In this document: piece by piece, positions 59,211 through 64,000 of the stretch
Layout of the letters: every line of letters starts with the position of its first letter
Position numbering within the stretch: position 1 is the stretch's first letter
Origin: JACRPI01 sp964385055
GTDB lineage: Archaea; Nanobdellota; Nanobdellia; Woesearchaeales; DSVV01
Reading direction: 5' to 3'
NCBI GenBank assembly: GCA_964385055.1
Contig: CAYLMH010000005.1
Span: 1-64,000, forward strand
DNA: 64,000 nucleotides
Program-made: the position numbers and the translations under genes
The notes under the pieces: generated by a model
The model's database searches: none
The model's input: only the letters and a program-made list of their open reading frames with translations
Told to the model about the DNA's origin: nothing

Positions 59211-61553
59211 TTAAAACTTCTCATCTCTTAAAAAGTCCTCATCAATATCATCGTACACTGCCTTCTCTTTTTCTTTTTCGAGAGCAGACGGTTCTTTGAC
59301 AGGATTCTTCGCAGGGAATGATTTTTCATCAAGACCTGCTGTTGAAGGCGGACTCCATGTACTGAATCTATTAATTTTCTTGCCAGTCATAGGGTCAATC
59401 TTCGCTTCCATCACCGGTTTCTTTAGAGTAGGTTTTGGCTGCGCGAGTGCCTGCGGAGACTTACCGAAAGTAGAGAATTTATTTTCTCCATAACGAGCAG
59501 CGCCAACAGTCGTAGATGTTGTTTGACGAGCAGCAGTGTCAAACATGATAGTGGGCGTTCCCGGTTTCGCAGTAACACGAGCAGGTGCTGGTTTAGCAAC
59601 AACTTCTTCAGTCTTACTAACAGCAGCACTCACTCCTTGAGATGCAAGTAATTGTGCAACCTGATCTTCAGAAATATCGCCATCATTGCTTTCTTCAGCG
59701 CCTTCATGTTTCATAGTAGACAAAAAGCCGCCTTCTTCTTCTGCTTTTTGTTTGATCTTTTTTTTGTAATTTTCATATGCCTGTTGAATCACTGTTCTGT
59801 GCTGGTAACCATACAATCCAAGCAAACCACCAAAGATGAACAAGATAAGCAATAAGAACCACGGTGTAACGCTTCGATCATAACTGCTTAATGTTGTTGC
59901 GCCAGTAACTGTAGACAAGCCCTGATCTACTTTTGTGCCAAATGGTCTGTTATCGTCGCTAAAAGGAACATCTGAATAAACAGCTGCCCCAGTCATGCTT
60001 TCAAGACCTGAAACATAATCCGCAAGTTCTGCGTCTTCAAGAGAAGAAAGATCTGTTTCTCCATCATCAACAAGGATAGTATATTGTCCTTCAGGAACAT
60101 CATAGGACAAATCAAACGTTTGTTCTTTTCCTGGTTCAAGCGCGACATCTTTCGCAAGAACATAATAATATTTTTTGCCATCTTCTTCTTTCACGAGGAT
60201 GAGATCAACACGATCATCATAAGGAACGTTTCCATCATTGACAATCGTTATCTTTTCTCCATCAAGAGAAGAACTCACGCCAGAGACAGACGCGACAGTG
60301 ACGCGATCAGTGTCTTCAAGATTTTTTGCTGTATAAGTTGAAGTGATCACATATGTTCCAGGCGTGCTGTATTTTCCAAATTCTAACTCAATCTGCTGAC
60401 CAGTATTGACAACACCATTATACAATGTTGCGCCAGATGGATCTGTTATCTTCACAGAGACAGAAGCGGACATGGATTTGTCTGATTGATCAAAGAGATC
60501 CACTTCAAAAGAGAGTGTCTCTCCAGGATTATAACTTGTTTTACTCATATCGTTGACAATTTTTGTAGGAATTTGTTTGACAGTAAGAATGAAATCATCG
60601 CTTCCTGTGTTCCCATAGGAATCACTCACACTCACGCCAAGCGTATAATCTCCAGATTTCATATTCTTTGGAACAAAGAATCTGTATTCAAAATTTTGCC
60701 CTGACGGTTTTGTCGTATAACGAAGAGTGTCAAATGTAATGACCACATCAAGAGTGGACGTATCAACACTACTGTCAATGTCTCCACTGATAACGACTTC
60801 TTCTCCTGGTTCATATTGATATTTAGAAGAAGACGCGCGAATAGTGAGAAGTGTATTAATGGTAAAATAATCAACATTTTCAAAATACTGGCTGTTGCCA
60901 ACACCGTCAATAACTTTAACATCAATGTAGTAGGTTCCATATTCTAAGTTGGAAAGTTGTTTAGAGTAGGAAAGTGCGCCATTCGTCACCGTCGCAGTAT
61001 CAAGCTGCGTAGGATAAGATCCTTGCTTTTTGAGATAAATGGTTGCAGTGCCACTAACATCAGATCCATCAAGTTTAAACACAATACCTGAAAGAGTCAT
61101 CGTATCGCCAAGTTGATACGTATCAGCGCCCACTTCAAATGATCCGAGAAGATCATTCAGGACAGTGAAGGAATCGGAGTTCGCGGATTCGCCGTTGAAT
61201 GTTGCTTCAACGTCGCAAACTCCTTCAATATCGCTTGGAAGCAGGAAACTTGAAATGCCAAGAGAAGTAAACGTGACTTTCTGTCCTTTGTTTATTTTCA
61301 AGTTCACCGAGTTCACTTTGGAATATCCAGGACATTGAAGTTCAAGAGAGAACATTGCGTCAGCAGTAGTTGCTGCGACAACATATCCATCAACAGTAAC
61401 AGTATCACCGAGGTTGTACATATCTTTGAAATTGTTCAGAATAGTGATCTTCGCAGACGCAAACGGCATGAGAAGCAGCACGAGCAATATGCTTATGCTG
61501 ATTGTAGCTAGAATACTTCGAAACCCACTTTTTTTTCCAACCATACGCAACAA
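59211..61553 (-). CDS. Large surface protein with Ig-like repeats, one TM helix and cytoplasmic tail
   Basis: A signal peptide (about 10-35) is followed by at least four beta-sandwich repeats (about 40-520) with the recurring 'YxxGDTVTVDG', 'YQLGDTMTLSG', 'YEPGEEVVISG' and 'YNPGETLSFEV' openings, as in bacterial Ig-like/MG2-type domains. 'MTGAAVYSD' and 'TVTGATTL' precede a transmembrane helix near 580-603. A 170-residue Pro/Lys/Thr-rich cytoplasmic tail follows. GAGGG precedes ATG and a symmetric GTATATATAC box lies at about 61619-61629. Probably an envelope or adhesion protein that signals or anchors inside. Confidence 0.75.
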   Translation of the reverse strand: MLRMVGKKSGFRSILATISISILLVLLLMPFASAKITILNNFKDMYNLGDTVTVDGYVVAATTADAMFSLELQCPGYSKVNSVNLKINKGQKVTFTSLGISSFLLPSDIEGVCDVEATFNGESANSDSFTVLNDLLGSFEVGADTYQLGDTMTLSGIVFKLDGSDVSGTATIYLKKQGSYPTQLDTATVTNGALSYSKQLSNLEYGTYYIDVKVIDGVGNSQYFENVDYFTINTLLTIRASSSKYQYEPGEEVVISGDIDSSVDTSTLDVVITFDTLRYTTKPSGQNFEYRFFVPKNMKSGDYTLGVSVSDSYGNTGSDDFILTVKQIPTKIVNDMSKTSYNPGETLSFEVDLFDQSDKSMSASVSVKITDPSGATLYNGVVNTGQQIELEFGKYSTPGTYVITSTYTAKNLEDTDRVTVASVSGVSSSLDGEKITIVNDGNVPYDDRVDLILVKEEDGKKYYYVLAKDVALEPGKEQTFDLSYDVPEGQYTILVDDGETDLSSLEDAELADYVSGLESMTGAAVYSDVPFSDDNRPFGTKVDQGLSTVTGATTLSSYDRSVTPWFLLLILFIFGGLLGLYGYQHRTVIQQAYENYKKKIKQKAEEEGGFLSTMKHEGAEESNDGDISEDQVAQLLASQGVSAAVSKTEEVVAKPAPARVTAKPGTPTIMFDTAARQTTSTTVGAARYGENKFSTFGKSPQALAQPKPTLKKPVMEAKIDPMTGKKINRFSTWSPPSTAGLDEKSFPAKNPVKEPSALEKEKEKAVYDDIDEDFLRDEKF

Positions 61554-61952
61554 CCCTCTTTTTTTATAATAAAAATAATGAATAATCGCAACACACTTGT
61601 CTTTTTCCGTAATTTATGGGTATATATACTTTGTGTTTTATGTCACTAAAATATAGAGGGAAAAGTGAAACTTGATGGTTGTGAAAAAAAAAGAAGTCGC
61701 ATTTATTTTTTCAAAATCAAGCACTAAGAAAGAAAAAGCAAGTAATATTTCCTAAACCTCAAGTAGTAACAAAATTCTTGCACAACCTTTAAAAAAGAGC
61801 CGTGCTTCCACAGAACAAGAGAAAACAATCGCTCAACAGCCGACAAAACACGCACCCGCAAAGATCTACTACACAATTTAACCTTTTATTAATTAGTGTA
61901 AAATAATATCAGAAAATAACAAAAAACAAGCGAACGAAACGAGGTAACAACA
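61554..61952. other. Divergent promoter region between surface-protein and thermosome genes
   Basis: GTATATATAC near 61620-61629 serves the minus-strand gene. CTTTAAAAAAG near 61785-61796 or TTTTATTAATTAG near 61881-61893 could serve the thermosome. ACACGCACCCGCAA (61848-61861) matches the distal box of the 3'-UTR element without its hairpin. A 26-codon open frame (61675-61755) lacks a good ribosome site and is not called. Confidence 0.45.
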
Positions 61953-63572
61953 ATGACACAACAGCAAGTACAACCAATCTATATTCTTCCAGAAGGATCA
62001 CAACGAACAACAGGAAAAACCGCGCAGCAGAATAATATTATGGCAGGCAAACTTGTTGCAGAAACCATCCGCACGACATTAGGTCCAAAAGGAATGGACA
62101 AAATGTTAGTAGATTCATTAGGCGACATCATCGTCACCAACGACGGCGTTACGATTCTGAGAGAAATGCAAATCGAACATCCCGCAGCAAAAATGATTGT
62201 TGAAATCGCGAAAACACAGGAAACTGAAGTCGGCGATGGAACAACAACTGCAGTGATTATTGCAGGAGAACTTCTCAAAAAAGCAGAGAGCCTTTTAGAA
62301 AAAGAAATCCATCCAACTATGATTACAAAAGGGTACAGACTTGCGGCGCAGAAAGCGCAGGAAGTGCTCCACAATATCGCAAAAACAGTGCAACCAAATG
62401 ACAAAGAAGAATTAACAAAGATCGCGACAACTGCAATGACAGGAAAAGGTGCGGAATCGTCTAAAGATCATCTTGCAGCGTTAACAGTCGAAGCAATTGG
62501 CGCAATCGCAGAACAGCAGCCAAACAAAATGGTTATTGACTTGAACAATGTCAAGATCCAAAAACGCACAGGCGCAGCGATTGAAGATTCTCAACTCATC
62601 AAAGGCATTGTCCTTGACAAAGAACGCGTGCATAATAGCATGCCGAAAATCGTCAAAAGCGCAAAGATAGTACTCATTGATTGTGCGATTGAAATCAAGA
62701 GCACAGAAACAGACGCGAAGATCCAAATTAATGATCCCATGCAAATGCAGGCATTCCTCGACCAAGAAGAACGAATGCTCAAGAAAATGGTAGACAAGAT
62801 TGCAGAAATTGGAGCAAATGTTGTTGTTTGTCAGAAAGGCATTGACGATCTTGCGCAGCATTTCCTTGCGAAGAAAGGAATTTTCGCAGTCCGGAGAGTA
62901 AAGAAATCTGATATGGACGCGCTCAGCAGAGCAACAGGCGCAAAAACTGTTTCCAATATCGAAGACTTAAACGCAACTGATTTAGGCACAGCAGATGTTG
63001 AAGAACAAAATGTCGGCAATGAAAACATGACGTTTATTGAAAACTGTAAAAATCCAAAGGCAGTGACATTGTTGATCCGCGGAAGTACAGAGCATGTGAT
63101 TGATGAAGTCAAGCGTGCGGTGGAAGACGCGCTTGGGGTAGTCGCTGCGACAGTTCGTTCTGGCAAAGTCGTTGCTGGAGCAGGAGCTCCTGAAATAGAG
63201 CTTGCAAAAGAATTACGAAAGTTTTCAGAATCATTACGAGGAAGAGAACAGCTTGCGGTGCTTGCGTTTGCAGAAGCAATGGAAGTAATTCCACGAACAC
63301 TCGCGGAAAACGCAGGTCTTGATCCTATTGACGTGATTGCGGAATTAAAAGCAGAGCATGACAAAGGAAGCAAGTGGGCAGGCATTGACGTCTTTTCAGG
63401 AAAAGTCATGAATGCTCTTGAAGCGAATGTCATTGAACCATTGCAAGTGAAAACGCAGGCAATAAGTTCCGCGGCAGAAGTCGCGATTATGATTTTGCGC
63501 ATTGATGATGTGATTGCGGCAGGCAAGAAAGCGCCTGAAGCGCCACATGATCATGGAATGCCGGAGATGTAA
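61953..63572 (+). CDS. ths: Thermosome subunit (group II chaperonin)
   Basis: The 539-residue protein has 'RTTLGPKGMDKMLVDSLGDI' and 'VTNDGVTILREM', the ATP-site 'EVGDGTTTAVIIAGELL', and the equatorial C-terminal 'VDVFSGKVMNALEANVIEPL'-like strand with 'ILRIDDVI'. The tail ends HDHGMPEM instead of the usual Gly/Met repeat. It folds proteins in a double ring with a built-in lid. GAGGTAA lies just before the ATG. No second subunit gene is in the window. Confidence 0.97.
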   Translation: MTQQQVQPIYILPEGSQRTTGKTAQQNNIMAGKLVAETIRTTLGPKGMDKMLVDSLGDIIVTNDGVTILREMQIEHPAAKMIVEIAKTQETEVGDGTTTAVIIAGELLKKAESLLEKEIHPTMITKGYRLAAQKAQEVLHNIAKTVQPNDKEELTKIATTAMTGKGAESSKDHLAALTVEAIGAIAEQQPNKMVIDLNNVKIQKRTGAAIEDSQLIKGIVLDKERVHNSMPKIVKSAKIVLIDCAIEIKSTETDAKIQINDPMQMQAFLDQEERMLKKMVDKIAEIGANVVVCQKGIDDLAQHFLAKKGIFAVRRVKKSDMDALSRATGAKTVSNIEDLNATDLGTADVEEQNVGNENMTFIENCKNPKAVTLLIRGSTEHVIDEVKRAVEDALGVVAATVRSGKVVAGAGAPEIELAKELRKFSESLRGREQLAVLAFAEAMEVIPRTLAENAGLDPIDVIAELKAEHDKGSKWAGIDVFSGKVMNALEANVIEPLQVKTQAISSAAEVAIMILRIDDVIAAGKKAPEAPHDHGMPEM

Positions 63573-63642
63573 TTTTTTTACTATTTTATTTCTTCTTATT
63601 CTTTTTTTTCATACCACCACGTTTTTCTAGTTTAAAGTCCAC

Positions 63643-63710
63643 ACACAATCGCTTAGTTTGCTTGAATGTCAGGGGGACCCAATTTACCAAAGTAAATTGG
63701 GGTTATTATG
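63643..63710 (-). repeat. 3'-UTR structured element, copy 6
   Basis: On the + strand: a degenerate ACACAATC box (63643-63650), TGTCAGGGGGACCC (63667-63680), stem CCCAATTTAC/GTAAATTGGG around CAAA, then GGGGTTATTATG. In sense orientation it lies 49 bp after the stop of the partial gene at 63759. Confidence 0.75.
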
Positions 63711-63758
63711 AAAAGAAAATGCAAAATAATAAATGAAAAAGAATAAACAAAAAAGAAA

Positions 63759-64000
63759 TCAAAGTCCTCGCGGATCCTTATGAGGAACATAAATCCCAGT
63801 AAAATCCATATCAATGAGAACACGTGATATCCTTTCTGCCACTTCATTATTGGATCTATGTCTTGCTGATGAATTATAGAGTACACCATCTTCAAGATCA
63901 AGAATAACACTCAGTACTTGAGATCCCCAAGGCATTGGCTCAAGAGCAGCAAGTTCAACAACTTCAAAAGGATCAAGATGGTAAAGAGTTTCAAAAAGAG
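63759..64000 (-). CDS. C-terminal part of an unidentified gene
   Basis: Reading the minus strand from the window edge gives 79 residues without a stop, including 'ETLYHLDPFEVVELAALEPM' and 'RVLIDMDFTGIYVPHKDPRG', ending with L and TGA at 63759. The composition is that of a normal soluble protein. The start lies beyond the window, and the overlapping hydrophobic frame (63653-63910) is a shadow. No family is recognised. Confidence 0.65.
   Translation of the reverse strand, partial: LFETLYHLDPFEVVELAALEPMPWGSQVLSVILDLEDGVLYNSSARHRSNNEVAERISRVLIDMDFTGIYVPHKDPRGL

Noticed and set aside
61675..61755. 26-codon open frame upstream of the thermosome gene
   Set aside because: The GAGGG is too far from the ATG and the composition is low-complexity Lys/Ser.
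63653..63910. Hydrophobic 85-codon frame on the minus strand
   Set aside because: It overlaps, in another frame, the better-supported partial gene 63759-64000 and crosses the 3'-UTR repeat element.

Overview
The window is archaeal chromosomal DNA. Indicators are a group II chaperonin (thermosome), uL11, transcription factor S, an NMD3 homologue, Pth2-type peptidyl-tRNA hydrolase, type II methionine aminopeptidase, Dph2 diphthamide synthase, PAC2 protein, an AbrB-PhoU regulator and a class III (archaellin/pilin) signal peptide. TATA boxes about 26-28 bp upstream of many start codons imply widespread leaderless transcripts; genes with leaders usually carry a GAGGTG-type ribosome binding site. 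The DNA is AT-rich by eye. The many orphan small membrane and coiled-coil proteins, compact spacing and a split housekeeping gene suggest a DPANN archaeon (Woesearchaeota/Pacearchaeota-like). That placement is inference, not proven by any one gene.

Layout. 1-13 kb: a secreted SdiA-regulated-type propeller protein with thrombospondin-3 repeats (interrupted by an assembly gap), a pilin-like protein, small regulators and membrane proteins, a membrane/coiled-coil gene pair, a large helical-repeat protein, a secreted Lon-type serine protease and a patatin-like lipase. 13-25 kb: uL11, a ChaN/TraB-like gene with an in-frame TGA, ArgRS, PAC2, Nudix, a P-loop kinase, AbrB-PhoU, NMD3, a GGDEF diguanylate cyclase homologue, signal peptidase and TFS. 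25-36 kb: an ABC-2 exporter with its ATPase, coiled-coil proteins, the N-terminal part of Dph2, a DUF433/DUF5615 toxin-antitoxin pair, CYTH, DHH, DoxX and a tandem paralogue pair. 36-47 kb: HisRS, CBS, PolX, MAP, peroxiredoxin, an MNT/HEPN pair, a Ser/Thr kinase with a signal peptidase, and Pth2. 47-64 kb: an HD-GYP homologue, an amidohydrolase, CspA, a J-domain protein, the C-terminal part of Dph2, thioredoxin reductase, tRNA-Ser(CGA), asparagine synthase, a PEP-mobile-domain protein, a HTH_10 regulator, YjbQ, cupin, a large surface protein and the thermosome.

Main signals. (1) Dph2 appears split into two separately promoted genes 20 kb apart; together they keep all three [4Fe-4S] cysteines and the break is at the domain 1/domain 2 boundary. 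(2) A GGDEF protein and an HD-GYP protein, the make/break enzymes of cyclic-di-GMP, occur in the same archaeal window. (3) Six copies of a structured element (variable hairpin + GGGTCCCCCTGACA + a distal GTGCGTGT-like box) lie about 50-105 bp after stop codons, always in the same orientation to the upstream gene. (4) Three intergenic loci hold large multi-branched palindromes resembling cloverleaves.

No CRISPR array, insertion sequence or prophage was seen. Function calls rest on motif recognition by eye; no search was run.
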